Shown: in pieces, positions 8,837 through 17,048 of the stretch
Position numbering within the stretch: position 1 is the first letter of the stretch
Layout of the letters: each line of letters starts with the position of its first letter
Program-made: the position numbers and the translations under genes
The notes under the pieces: generated by a model
What the model saw: the letters and a program-made list of their open reading frames with translations, nothing else
Database searches by the model: none
What the model was told of the DNA's origin: nothing
Source of the DNA: Paenibacillus sp. FSL K6-1096
GTDB lineage: Bacteria > Bacillota > Bacilli > Paenibacillales > Paenibacillaceae
Length of the DNA: 64,000 nucleotides
NCBI RefSeq assembly: GCF_037977055.1
Contig: NZ_CP150274.1
Span: forward strand, 6,820,001-6,884,000
Direction of reading: 5' to 3'

Positions 8837-10264
8837 ATGAGAAAGACATCCTTAACGGCGCTGATCTCTTTGTCCCTGCTGTCGGGCTGCGGCGGGGAGA
8901 GTCCGGAAAGCGCACCGGTATTCGCGAATGTGTCGGTTCATGATCCGTCTGTGATCCGGGTGGAGGATACGTATTACGTATTCGGCTCCCATCTGGCCTC
9001 GGCCAAGTCGAAGGACCTGATGTCCTGGACCCAGATCTCTTCAGGCGTGACCGATGATAATGTGCTGATTCCGAATGTTACCGAGGAGCTTAGCGAGACG
9101 CTGAGCTGGGCGCAATCGGACACGCTGTGGGCACCGGATGTTATTCAATTAGCGGACGGTAAATTCTACATGTATTACGATGCCTGCAGGGGAGATTCCC
9201 CGTTGTCGGCGCTTGGGATTGCTGTAGCGGATCAGATTGAGGGGCCTTATAAGAACAAGGGGATTATTCTGAAGTCGGGCATGTCCGGCATCGGGGATGA
9301 CGGAGAGGTGTATGATGCCACGCAGAAGCCGAATGTAGTCGACCCTGATGTGTTCTTCGACAAGGACGGCAAGCTGTGGATGGTCTACGGCTCCTACTCC
9401 GGGGGGATCTTCATTCTGGAGCTGGACCCGGCGACCGGCTTCCCGCTGGAAGGCCAGGGCTACGGCAAGAAGCTGCTGGGAGGGAATCATGCCCGGATCG
9501 AAGGCCCGTACATGCTGTACAGCCCGGAGACGGATTACTATTATCTGTTCTTGTCTTACGGAGGTCTGGATGCGAATGGCGGCTACAACATCCGGGTTGC
9601 CCGCTCCAGACAGCCGGATGGGCCGTTTGAAGATTCCGCAGGCAGACCTATGCTGGATGCGCAAGGAACAGCCGGTGTTCTGTTCGATGATCCGGAATAT
9701 GCCCCTTATGGCGTCAAGCTGATGGGGAATCATCAATTCCTGAATACGGATAAGGAGTCCGCTGCAACCGAAGAGGGTTATGTCTCCCCAGGGCATAATT
9801 CCGCTTATTATGATGAGGAGAGCGGCAATTATTATCTGATCTTCCACACCCGGTTCCCGGGCCGCGGCGAGCAGCATGAGGTGCGGGTGCACCAGATGTT
9901 CATGAACGAAGCAGGCTGGCCGGTGGCCGCGCCGTACCGGTACGGGGGAGAGAAGATCGGCAAATACACGGCCGGGGAAGTAAGCGGTGAATATCAGGCG
10001 GTGATCTACAGCAAGGAGATTTCGGCTGAGATTACGGAATCTCAGCCCGTTACATTGAATGCAGATGGAACCATAACGGGTTCAGTGACCGGGACCTGGA
10101 GCCTGAGCAATGAGCATACAGCGAAGCTGACAATTGAAGGTGAAGAGTACAGCGGCGTGTTCCTGCGGGAGTGGAGTGAGGCTGCCGCCGGCCAGGTGAT
10201 GACCTTCACAGTGCTGTCGGCAGACGGCGTTCCGGTCTGGGGAAGCCAAATGTCCCGGGAGTAG
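8837..10264 (+). CDS. GH43 arabinan endo-1,5-alpha-L-arabinosidase, lipoprotein
   Basis: A 475-residue secreted enzyme. The signal peptide ends in lipobox LLSGC with Cys18. The five-bladed propeller of glycoside hydrolase family 43 carries HDPS with catalytic Asp36, VVDPDVFF with the supporting Asp near 169-171, and IEGPYM with acid Glu222. Residues from about 380 form a C-terminal beta domain as in Bacillus extracellular arabinanase AbnB/Abn2, whose length (about 470) matches. It would cleave arabinan at the cell surface. It is monocistronic, with no sugar transporter beside it. Confidence 0.88.
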   Translation: MRKTSLTALISLSLLSGCGGESPESAPVFANVSVHDPSVIRVEDTYYVFGSHLASAKSKDLMSWTQISSGVTDDNVLIPNVTEELSETLSWAQSDTLWAPDVIQLADGKFYMYYDACRGDSPLSALGIAVADQIEGPYKNKGIILKSGMSGIGDDGEVYDATQKPNVVDPDVFFDKDGKLWMVYGSYSGGIFILELDPATGFPLEGQGYGKKLLGGNHARIEGPYMLYSPETDYYYLFLSYGGLDANGGYNIRVARSRQPDGPFEDSAGRPMLDAQGTAGVLFDDPEYAPYGVKLMGNHQFLNTDKESAATEEGYVSPGHNSAYYDEESGNYYLIFHTRFPGRGEQHEVRVHQMFMNEAGWPVAAPYRYGGEKIGKYTAGEVSGEYQAVIYSKEISAEITESQPVTLNADGTITGSVTGTWSLSNEHTAKLTIEGEEYSGVFLREWSEAAAGQVMTFTVLSADGVPVWGSQMSRE

Positions 10265-10296
10265 ATTGGAGCTGACCTCCATAGGATGTGAAATGA

Positions 10297-10337
10297 CAAA
10301 CAGCGGACCCGCGGTGAATCTAAGGGTCCGCTGTTTG
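10297..10337. terminator. bidirectional terminator between arabinanase and fabF
   Basis: A perfect 14-bp stem (arms 10297-10310 and 10324-10337) between convergent genes, with CTGTTT after it on the plus strand. Confidence 0.8.
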
Positions 10338-10356
10338 CTGTTTGATTCCAATCGCC

Positions 10357-11595
10357 TTACTCCTCGTACCTGCGCAGTACAATTACGGCATTATGCCCCC
10401 CGAAGCCAAAAGAATTCGAGATTCCGATCCTCAGCTCCGCTGCACGGGCGCGGTTCGGCACATAATCCAGATCGCACTCTTCGTCGGCCTGCTCCAGATT
10501 GACCGTTGGCGGTATGAGGCCATGCTGAAGGCTGAGGAGCAGGGCAACGGCCTCCAGACCGCCGGCAGCCCCGAGGGCGTGACCGGTCATCGATTTGTTC
10601 GCAGTGACCGGAATCCGGTAGGCCTCTTCACCGAACAGCTTCTTGATGGCAAGTGTCTCTGAACGGTCGCCCACAATCGTGCTGGTCGCATGTGCGCTGA
10701 TGACATCAACCTCCCCGGGGGTGATTCCGGCTTCGTTCAGCGCCAGCTTCATCGCCTGGTAGGCGCCGATCCCTTCCGGGTGGGTGGCTACTATATGGTA
10801 GGCATCCGAGCTGGCCCCATAGCCGGTGATTTCGCCGTAGATGACCGCATCTCTCGCCAGAGCATGGGAGAGGGATTCCAGAATCACAATGGCTCCGCCC
10901 TCGGCGATGACGAACCCGTCCCGGCTGCGGTCAAACGGCCGGCTGGCCTTCTGCGGCTCCTCGTTGCGGGAGGACAGCGAAGTCGCATTGCCGAAGCTGG
11001 CCAAGGCGATCTCCGTCACCGCAGCTTCGGCCCCTCCGGCGATCATAACATCGGCGCCGCCGTAACGGATCAGGCGGAAGGCTTCGCCAATCGCCGTGTT
11101 CCCGATCGAGCAGGCGGTCACGGGCGAGAGCGTGGGGCCCAGTGCCCCCAGCTTGATACTGATCACCGCCGCTGCCATATTGGAGATCAGCATTGGAATC
11201 AGAGTAGGGCTGACCCGCCCCGGTCCGCGTGAGCGCAGCAGCTCCCCCTGCTCCATCAGCGTCTGGATACCGCCGACACCTGAGCCTACATAGACGCCGA
11301 GGCGTTCCCGGTCAACCTTATCCAGCTGAAGCCCGGAGTGTGCCCAGGCATCCTCAGCGGCGGCCAGCGCGAACTGGCTGAACCGGTCCATCCTGCGGGC
11401 CTCCTTGCGGCCAAACCGGGCCTCCGCGTCAAACCCCCGGACTTCCCCGGCAATCCGGGTGCTAAACTGTGCGGTATCAAATGAAGTAATGGGAACAATT
11501 CCTGACTCGCCTGCCGCCAGGCGGCTCCAGAACTGCTCTACGGTATTGCCAAGCGGTGAAATCACGCCCATCCCTGTAATCACTACACGTTCCAT
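10357..11595 (-). CDS. fabF: beta-ketoacyl-ACP synthase II
   Basis: A 412-residue condensing enzyme of fatty acid elongation, joining malonyl-ACP to acyl-ACP in the cytoplasm. The thiolase fold has the Cys-His-His triad: Cys162 in VTACSIGNTA, His302 in ISAHATST and His339 in KSMTGHALGAAGG. Length equals the usual 410-415. AGGAGG precedes the ATG at 11595. It is not next to acpP or fabD, so it may be a second FabF copy or a FabF for a specialised lipid. It is divergent from the MmyB-type regulator at 11725 and shares an upstream palindrome with it. Confidence 0.93.
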   Translation of the reverse strand: MERVVITGMGVISPLGNTVEQFWSRLAAGESGIVPITSFDTAQFSTRIAGEVRGFDAEARFGRKEARRMDRFSQFALAAAEDAWAHSGLQLDKVDRERLGVYVGSGVGGIQTLMEQGELLRSRGPGRVSPTLIPMLISNMAAAVISIKLGALGPTLSPVTACSIGNTAIGEAFRLIRYGGADVMIAGGAEAAVTEIALASFGNATSLSSRNEEPQKASRPFDRSRDGFVIAEGGAIVILESLSHALARDAVIYGEITGYGASSDAYHIVATHPEGIGAYQAMKLALNEAGITPGEVDVISAHATSTIVGDRSETLAIKKLFGEEAYRIPVTANKSMTGHALGAAGGLEAVALLLSLQHGLIPPTVNLEQADEECDLDYVPNRARAAELRIGISNSFGFGGHNAVIVLRRYEE

Positions 11596-11661
11596 TTCAA
11601 TTCCTCCTGTTTATACTGGATGTCTTCATTTTTTCATTTTGCTTATCCTATTACAAGTTGT

Positions 11662-11685
11662 AGTTTATACTAGTATAATTACTAC
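11662..11685. promoter_or_regulatory. candidate operator between fabF and the HTH regulator
   Basis: TTATACTAGTATAA (11665-11678) is a perfect 14-bp palindrome in the 129-bp divergent region. It contains TATACT, a possible -10 element. The half-site AGTTTATACT (11662-11671) recurs upstream of the citrate synthase gene at 12634-12643. Confidence 0.5.
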
Positions 11686-11724
11686 TACATTATCAGGAAG
11701 AGCAGCGAAAGGCAGGAACCCAAT

Positions 11725-12579
11725 ATGTCAAGCGAGAACCGGCTTCAGGCTTTATCCGAATTCCTCAAATCGAGACGTGCGGCTATTACCCCGGCGTCCG
11801 CAGGTCTGCCGGAAGGCTCGCGGCGGCGGACACCCGGGCTGCGGCGCGAGGAAGTGGCGCAGCTCGCCGGCGTCAGCGCAACCTGGTACACCTGGCTGGA
11901 GCAGGGACGGGATATTAAAGTGTCCTCCTCCGTCCTGGACTGTGTGGCCTCAGCCCTGCAGCTGACCAAGGATGAACGCAGCTACCTGTTCGCCCTGGCG
12001 CTGGAGGCCGGGCCAGGCAGCAGCACCGACTATTCCCGGGAGGAGCAGTCGGTGATTACTCCATCGCTGCAGAAGATTCTGCAGGAGCTGAAGACCTGCC
12101 CGGCGATCATCTCCGACCGGCACTGCAGCATCGTCGGCTGGAATGAAGCGGCAGCGCATGTGTTCATTGATTTTGCCAAGCTGCCTCCACAGGAGCGCAA
12201 TATGATCTCCCTGTTGTTTGAGCGCAAGGAATTCAGGCGGCTGGCGGTGAACTGGGAGCAGTTCGTCCGGGGCTACCTGGCGATCTTCCGCGCCTATTAC
12301 GGGCAATATCTGGAGGACCGCTGGTATGACGAGTTCATTGCGGGAATGAAGGAGCGGCACCCGGATTTCCCTCCGCTGTGGGAAGAGAGCCGGGTCAGCT
12401 CCGCCCCGGATGTGGTCCTGGAATTCCGCCACGCCAAAGCGGGCAAAATGCTGTTTCATCTCACCTCGCTCCAGGTACAGGGCCCGGCGGAGCTTCGCTG
12501 CAGTGTGTACACGCCTGCCGGAGAATCCAATACCGAAGCCAAGCTGCGGCAGCTGATGAAGCCTGAGGTGGAGGGGTGA
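11725..12579 (+). CDS. HTH regulator with MmyB-like ligand-binding domain
   Basis: A 284-residue regulator. Residues 8-80 form an XRE-type helix-turn-helix with the family hallmark GLRREEVAQLAGVSATWYTW and LEQGRD. Residues 110-280 match the MmyB-like ligand-binding (PAS-like) domain, which in this family is thought to bind fatty-acid-like ligands. That fits its divergent position beside fabF. The ATG at 11725 follows GCAGGAAC. Shared motifs suggest it controls fabF, itself and the downstream citrate synthase; this is inference. Confidence 0.9.
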   Translation: MSSENRLQALSEFLKSRRAAITPASAGLPEGSRRRTPGLRREEVAQLAGVSATWYTWLEQGRDIKVSSSVLDCVASALQLTKDERSYLFALALEAGPGSSTDYSREEQSVITPSLQKILQELKTCPAIISDRHCSIVGWNEAAAHVFIDFAKLPPQERNMISLLFERKEFRRLAVNWEQFVRGYLAIFRAYYGQYLEDRWYDEFIAGMKERHPDFPPLWEESRVSSAPDVVLEFRHAKAGKMLFHLTSLQVQGPAELRCSVYTPAGESNTEAKLRQLMKPEVEG

Positions 12580-12633
12580 AAGATTTCTTTTATGGATTAA
12601 TAAAAAATCATAAATATGCAATATCAAATTTGC

Positions 12634-12643
12634 AGTTTATACT
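12634..12643 (+). promoter_or_regulatory. AGTTTATACT motif upstream of citrate synthase
   Basis: It is identical to the left half of the palindrome at 11662-11678, and the preceding bases are also similar (CAAATTTGC against CAAGTTGT). It sits about 50 bp before the citrate synthase start, so it may be an operator for the adjacent HTH regulator or simply a -10 region. Confidence 0.4.
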
Positions 12644-12694
12644 CCTTATATGTTGAATTCTTTCCTGCGGGAGCGTAAAAGGGGTTAAGTGGAA

Positions 12695-13804
12695 ATGGTA
12701 AAGGTAACCGGACTCGAAGGCATCGTTGCCGGAGAAACAGAAATCGGATTAGTAGACGGGGAGAAAGGATATTTGGTGTACCGCGGTTATTGGGCCAAGG
12801 AGCTTGCAGTAAGCAGAAGCTATGAGGAAGCCGCCTACCTGCTCTGGAACGGGCGCTTGCCCGGTACAGAGGAGCTGAGGCAACTGAAGGCGCAAATGGC
12901 GGAGGAGCGGGTGCTTCCCGATTACCTCTGCCGGCTCCTTGACCTGCTTCCGGCGTCTGTGCCGCTGATGCTGGTGCTGCAAAGTGCAGTGGCTGCGCTT
13001 GGAACGGAAGGGAATGCCACCTGGCCGCCCACCCTGGAACAGGCTGTGCGGCTGACGGCCATTCTGCCAAGCATCATTGCGTATCGGACACGCAGACTTC
13101 AGGGCCTGGAGCCGCTGCAGCCGCTCCCTGAGCTGGGCCATGCCGCGAACTATCTCTATCTGCTGACCGGGAAGCTGCCGGAAGAAGCCCATGTGCGTGC
13201 GCTCAGTGCCTATCAGATCCTATGTATGGAGCATGGCATGAATGCTTCAACCTTTGCGGGCCGTGTAGTGCTCTCGACCGAATCGGATATCTGCTCGGCG
13301 GTAGGCGGAGCGATTGGCGCAATGAAGGGACCGCTGCACGGCGGGGCACCTTATGAGGTGATATCCATGCTGGAAGAGATCGGAACCAGGGAGCGTGCCG
13401 AGCCTTGGCTGCGGAGCAGGCTGGAGAGCGGAGAGAAGCTGATGGGCTTCGGGCACCGGATCTATAAGACGAAGGACCCCCGTGCCGAGGCGCTGCAGAT
13501 GGCCACGCGGGAGATGACCGGCAAGGATGCCGCCTATGATCTGGCCCTGCATGTGGAGGCAACCGCCATTAAGCTGCTGGAGGAATACAAGCCGGGCCGC
13601 CGCCTGTTCACGAATGTGGAATTCTACGCCGCGGCTATACTGAAGGCGCTGGAGCTGGAGCCTGAGCTCTTTACGCCTACGTTCACCGCAGGGCGGATCG
13701 TCGGCTGGACGGCCCATATTCTGGAGCAGGCGGTGAATAACCGGATTTTCCGCCCGCAATCTGTGTATACAGGACCTATGCCGGAATCGGGAACAGTCTC
13801 TTAA
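12695..13804 (+). CDS. citrate synthase family protein
   Basis: A 369-residue type I citrate synthase that condenses oxaloacetate with acetyl-CoA, or possibly propionyl-CoA. The signature GFGHRIYKTKDPRA carries a catalytic His, and GPLHGGAPYEV carries the oxaloacetate-binding His. Length agrees with Bacillus CitA/CitZ/MmgD (about 366-372). A GTG at 12689 lies too close to the AAAGGGG ribosome site, so the ATG at 12695 is used. It stands alone, without icd or mdh, next to the MmyB-type regulator, which suggests a minor or methylcitrate-type synthase rather than the main cycle enzyme. Confidence 0.9.
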   Translation: MVKVTGLEGIVAGETEIGLVDGEKGYLVYRGYWAKELAVSRSYEEAAYLLWNGRLPGTEELRQLKAQMAEERVLPDYLCRLLDLLPASVPLMLVLQSAVAALGTEGNATWPPTLEQAVRLTAILPSIIAYRTRRLQGLEPLQPLPELGHAANYLYLLTGKLPEEAHVRALSAYQILCMEHGMNASTFAGRVVLSTESDICSAVGGAIGAMKGPLHGGAPYEVISMLEEIGTRERAEPWLRSRLESGEKLMGFGHRIYKTKDPRAEALQMATREMTGKDAAYDLALHVEATAIKLLEEYKPGRRLFTNVEFYAAAILKALELEPELFTPTFTAGRIVGWTAHILEQAVNNRIFRPQSVYTGPMPESGTVS

Positions 13805-13828
13805 CAACAGCAGCATCTGGACCCGCGC

Positions 13829-13863
13829 AAAAAACATCCCCGGCTGAAGGGCAGCCAGGGATG
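13829..13863 (-). terminator. terminator of the small beta-rich protein gene
   Basis: CATCCC-GGCTG pairs with CAGCC-GGGATG (13835-13863). Six A residues lie just left of it on the plus strand, giving a T run for minus-strand transcripts. It may also end the citrate synthase transcript less efficiently. Confidence 0.7.
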
Positions 13864-13913
13864 CCAGGAGGGAATGTTAATGAGAGAGTAGAGGGGGATA
13901 CTCTTCCATTTGC

Positions 13914-14201
13914 TTAGAAATCAGAGGTTGCCACTTCAATTGTTCCGAACACTGCGCCGGCAGCCGTGCTGAGCAGTCCGGCTACAAGCAGTGCATGGAC
14001 AGACAGGGTGAGGCTGTTAAATGCAGGGATAATATAAGTGACCACTGGAGCGTTGACCCGGTAAATAACAAGATCCACCGGGAAGCCGGAGTTGTTATTT
14101 ACAGTCACTGCTGCATTGATCCCTCCTGCGAGATTTTCATAGAAAGATTTACCCACCGAAGCAGGCAGATTGAAGAATTGCTGCGGTAACAAGATAGCCA
14201 T
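13914..14201 (-). CDS. 95-residue beta-rich protein, possibly fibre/appendage subunit-like
   Basis: A small, Cys-free, hydrophobic beta-rich protein with no clear signal peptide. A leader of about 28 residues is followed by VTVNNNSGFPVDLVIY, a VVTYIIPAFNSLTLSVHALL stretch and a Gly/Ala-rich end. The order of strands (NN-SG turn, VIY strand, I/V-x-PA-x-x-SLTLSV, then AAG and GTIEV) resembles the single jellyroll of DUF3992-type endospore appendage (Ena) subunits, but the disulfide cysteines of Ena1 proteins are absent. Ribosome site AAAGGAGG is strong. The function is a hypothesis only; it could be another spore or cell-surface protein. Confidence 0.6.
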   Translation of the reverse strand: MAILLPQQFFNLPASVGKSFYENLAGGINAAVTVNNNSGFPVDLVIYRVNAPVVTYIIPAFNSLTLSVHALLVAGLLSTAAGAVFGTIEVATSDF

Positions 14202-14391
14202 TGTAATGACCTCCTTTGCCTTTGATAGAATATTATATTCGCGAAATCTATGATTGCTGTAACGAATGTCTTAGGAGATTTACACATTTTTACAGGCGGG
14301 TTGCTATTTAGTATATTGTCCCTGCATTCTATTAGGGGAGCGTATGGTACACTAGAGTGAAGTCTAGTAGCGAAGGTAGGAGAATAACAAC

Positions 14392-15159
14392 ATGAAGCTG
14401 GTGTCCTGGAATGTAAATGGACTGAGAGCGTGTGTGACCAAAGGATTCAATGATTACTTCCGGGAGAGCGCGGCCGACATCTTCTGTGTGCAGGAGACGA
14501 AGCTCCAGGAGGGGCAGATCGTGCTGGATCACGGGGAGGAATATGCGCAGTACTGGAATTATGCCCTCAAGAAAGGGTACTCCGGCACCGCCATCTTCAC
14601 CAAAGTGAAGCCGCTGTCTGTCAGTTATGGTCTGGACCGGGAGACGGAGGACGAGGGCCGGATTATTACCCTGGAGTTCGCAGATTTCTATCTGGTGAAT
14701 GTATATACGCCGAATGCCAAACGGGATCTGTCCAGGCTCGACTACCGGATGGAGTGGGAGGATGAGTTCCGCGCCTATCTGCTGAAGCTGGATGCCAAGA
14801 AGCCGGTGCTGGTCTGCGGGGACTTGAATGTGGCCCACCAGGACATCGACCTGAAGAATGCGCGGGCGAACCGGGGGAATTCGGGCTTCACGGACGAAGA
14901 GCGCGGCAAGATGACCGAGCTGCTGGCAGCCGGGTTCATCGATACGTTCAGATATTTCTATCCCGAGCTGGAAGGCGCGTACACCTGGTGGTCCTACATG
15001 CCGAAGGTCAGAGAGCGGAATGTCGGCTGGCGGATCGACTATTTCCTGGCTTCCGCAAGATTAGCCCCGCGTCTCCTGGACGCCGGGATTGAATGCAATG
15101 TGCTGGGCAGCGACCATTGTCCGGTAGTGCTTCATCTGGCGGATGAGGCGGAGGGATAA
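14392..15159 (+). CDS. exoA: exodeoxyribonuclease III (AP endonuclease)
   Basis: A 255-residue member of the EEP nuclease family that cuts DNA at abasic sites and trims 3' ends. Motifs in order are SWNVNGLRA, VQETKLQ with the metal-binding Glu, GDLNVAHQDID with catalytic Asp/Asn, and GSDHCPV with the catalytic Asp-His. Length matches Bacillus ExoA (252). ATG at 14392 follows AGGAGAA. It is monocistronic, followed by a hairpin at 15182. Confidence 0.95.
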   Translation: MKLVSWNVNGLRACVTKGFNDYFRESAADIFCVQETKLQEGQIVLDHGEEYAQYWNYALKKGYSGTAIFTKVKPLSVSYGLDRETEDEGRIITLEFADFYLVNVYTPNAKRDLSRLDYRMEWEDEFRAYLLKLDAKKPVLVCGDLNVAHQDIDLKNARANRGNSGFTDEERGKMTELLAAGFIDTFRYFYPELEGAYTWWSYMPKVRERNVGWRIDYFLASARLAPRLLDAGIECNVLGSDHCPVVLHLADEAEG

Positions 15160-15181
15160 GCATTTTGGTTCTATAAAAGAG

Positions 15182-15230
15182 GGAGCTGTCCCAAAAGGCA
15201 TGAAACGGCTGCTTGGGATAGCTCCTTATG
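15182..15230 (+). terminator. hairpin after exoA
   Basis: GGAGCTGTCCCAA (15182-15194) pairs with TTGGGATAGCTCC (15213-15225) with one wobble, followed by TTATG. The GGGAGCTGTCCCAAAA sequence is also the reverse complement of the hairpin arm at 16996-17011 on the far side of the insertion sequence. Confidence 0.6.
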
Positions 15231-15306
15231 CTGGAGTAGATTCAACATGAGCACTTGGGGGAGGGGGATGTTCCGCAACAGAACGTTGTTCCCATCGATG
15301 ATAATA

Positions 15307-15356
15307 CCTGTGCGTCAGCAAATGCATGCTGTTTTTCGCATACATTCAGGCCACAT
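15307..15356 (+). repeat. 51-bp tandem repeat, unit 1 (cut off by the IS)
   Basis: CCTGTGCGTCAGC, a hairpin ATGCATGC-TGTTTTT-CGCATACAT, then a tail ending GGCCACAT. It aligns with the units at 16777-16980. The insertion element separates it from unit 2; removing the element and one 8-bp target copy restores the 51-bp phase exactly. Confidence 0.85.
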
Positions 15357-16767
15357 GGTAGCGTCAAGAAGTTTGTGTAAGAGAGTAGAAGTACCTCCCC
15401 GGGTTACGGGTTGGGGTGTAGTGTTTCTGGGGGAGGGGGAACCCCGACCCCCAGAAACTGGATTTCTCTGCTACGCCTCTTCCGGTGCGGGCAAAGAGGG
15501 GTAGCGTGTTTCAAATAGCTCTTTTAGCTTCTTTTTAACGGCATCCACGCCAAAGCCTTGGGTGACCCGCCCTGCATGACGTTCATTGTATTCCAGCATC
15601 TCCAGGTACACGATTTTCTCTGCCGCATCCATGTTCGTCAGACTGTTCATCGGTTTCAGGCGCTTGCGGATTTCCTTGTTCATGCGCTCGATAGGGTTCG
15701 ACGTGTAGATCGCTTTATGGATCGACTCCGGATACTTGTAGAACGTCAGGAGTGTGGATAACTGTTCCTCCCAGGACCTCATTTCCTTCGGATACAGCTT
15801 GTTCCACTTCGCTTTGACCGTATCAAAGTTCGCCCGGGCGACCACTTCATCCGGTGCGGTATATACGGTTTTCAACGCTTCAATGACATCGGTTTTGTGC
15901 TCCATCCGGATTTTAGGGAACGTGGCCCGCACTTTGTGCACTACGCAATGCTGTACATCTGCCTGAGGATAGGTCTCTTTAAACGCCGCATCCAGACCTG
16001 GTAGCCCGTCAAACACACCCAGCAGGACTTCCTGCGCTCCGCGGTCGTACAGGTCTTTGAGTACCTCCCGCCAGCCATTCGAACTCTCTTGGCCGCCCAC
16101 GTAGAACCCGAGAATTTGACGCTGTCCCTCCTCGTCAATTCCCATCGCAAAGTAGACCACTTCGCCACGAACCGTACCCCGTTTCAGCTTCACGTACAGC
16201 CCATCCAAGTAGATGACGGAGTACCGTTTGCTCAGGGGACGTTTCTGCCACTGGTGGATATCGTCCAGCACCGTAGCCGTAATATTGCTGACCGTGGTGG
16301 GGGAGTAGTGGCTGCCAAACATACTTTCAATGAACCGGGCCACATCCCGCGTACCCATGCCTGATTTGTACATTTGGATGACGGCCTCTTCTAACCATCC
16401 GTCCCGCCGCTGGTACGGCTCAAACAGTTGCGTCTGGAAAAGGCTTTGGCGGTCCCGGGGCACCTGAAGATCCTCAATATGGCCGTATCTCGTGTGCAGA
16501 TCCCGTGTATAGTATCCGTTACGACTATTATTGGCACCGGCTTCTTCACTGTCCATAAACCCCTGAATTTCGGCACGCAGGAGTGATTCCATGTTCTCTT
16601 TCATGAAGTCTTTAACAAGTTTTTCAAATAGATTATTCAGAGAACTTTCGGGTAAAATATTCATTGGTAGGGTTCCTCCTTGGTGGTTTCGCAATCCCGA
16701 GGATACCCTACTTTTTTGGTGCCTGACTAGGCTCCAAATTCTGGTACACAACTTACTTTACGCCATC
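15357..16767 (-). mobile_element. IS256-family insertion sequence, complete, about 1.41 kb
   Basis: The ends are imperfect inverted repeats of 28 bp, about 20 of which match. The left end begins GGTAGCGTCAAGAAGTTTGT; the right end, read inward, begins GATGGCGTAAAGTAAGTTGT. Direct repeats of GGCCACAT flank it (15349-15356 and 16768-16775; a ninth base, G, also matches), the 8-9 bp duplication typical of IS256. The single transposase gene is intact, so the element may be active. It sits inside a 51-bp tandem repeat array. Confidence 0.9.
15471..16664 (-). CDS. IS256-family transposase
   Basis: A 397-residue DDE transposase of the Mutator/IS256 class, full family length. The catalytic acids are the Asp in VIYLDGLYVKLK, the Asp in LLGVFDGLPGLD and the Glu in NPIERMNKEIRKR; the His following the second Asp in VQHCVVHKVR is also present. 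An open frame extends upstream to 16751, but the ATG at 16664 has an AAGGAGGAA site and the family start MNILPESSLNNLF, so it is chosen. No frameshift or stop interrupts it. Confidence 0.97.
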   Translation of the reverse strand: MNILPESSLNNLFEKLVKDFMKENMESLLRAEIQGFMDSEEAGANNSRNGYYTRDLHTRYGHIEDLQVPRDRQSLFQTQLFEPYQRRDGWLEEAVIQMYKSGMGTRDVARFIESMFGSHYSPTTVSNITATVLDDIHQWQKRPLSKRYSVIYLDGLYVKLKRGTVRGEVVYFAMGIDEEGQRQILGFYVGGQESSNGWREVLKDLYDRGAQEVLLGVFDGLPGLDAAFKETYPQADVQHCVVHKVRATFPKIRMEHKTDVIEALKTVYTAPDEVVARANFDTVKAKWNKLYPKEMRSWEEQLSTLLTFYKYPESIHKAIYTSNPIERMNKEIRKRLKPMNSLTNMDAAEKIVYLEMLEYNERHAGRVTQGFGVDAVKKKLKELFETRYPSLPAPEEA

Positions 16768-16776
16768 GGCCACATG

Positions 16777-16980
16777 CCTGCGCGTCAGTAAATGTATGCT
16801 GTTTTTCGCATACATTCAGACCTCACGCCTACGCACCAGCAAAATGTATGCTGTTTTTCGCATACATTCAGACCTCACGCCTGCGTGCCAGCAAATGTAT
16901 GCTGTTTTTCGCATACATTCAGACCTCACGCCTGCGCGCCAGCAAATGTATGCTGTTTTCCGCTTATATTATTCCTACAG
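16777..16980 (+). repeat. 51-bp tandem repeat array, units 2-5
   Basis: Units lie at 16777-16827, 16828-16879 (52 bp), 16880-16930 and 16931-16980 (last unit degenerate at its end). Each reads CCTGCGCGCCAGC, hairpin arm AATGTATGC, loop TGTTTTTC, arm GCATACATT, then CAGACCTCACG. The whole unit, not only the hairpin, is conserved. Open frames through it are side effects of the 17-codon period. No gene was seen here. Confidence 0.9.
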
Positions 16981-17013
16981 TAAGGGGCTGTCACTTTTGG
17001 GACAGCTCCCTTA
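16980..17013. terminator. hairpin between repeat array and amidase gene
   Basis: TAAGGG-GCTGTC pairs with GACAGCTCCCTTA with one bulged base. It probably ends the minus-strand amidase transcript, although the T run is poor. Confidence 0.5.
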
Positions 17014-17048
17014 TGTCTGTTGCGGCGGTCCGGCAGTTAACTGCCGGT

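Noticed and set aside
16777..16980. CRISPR array
   Set aside because: The whole 51-bp unit is conserved, so there are no unique spacers, and no cas genes are nearby.
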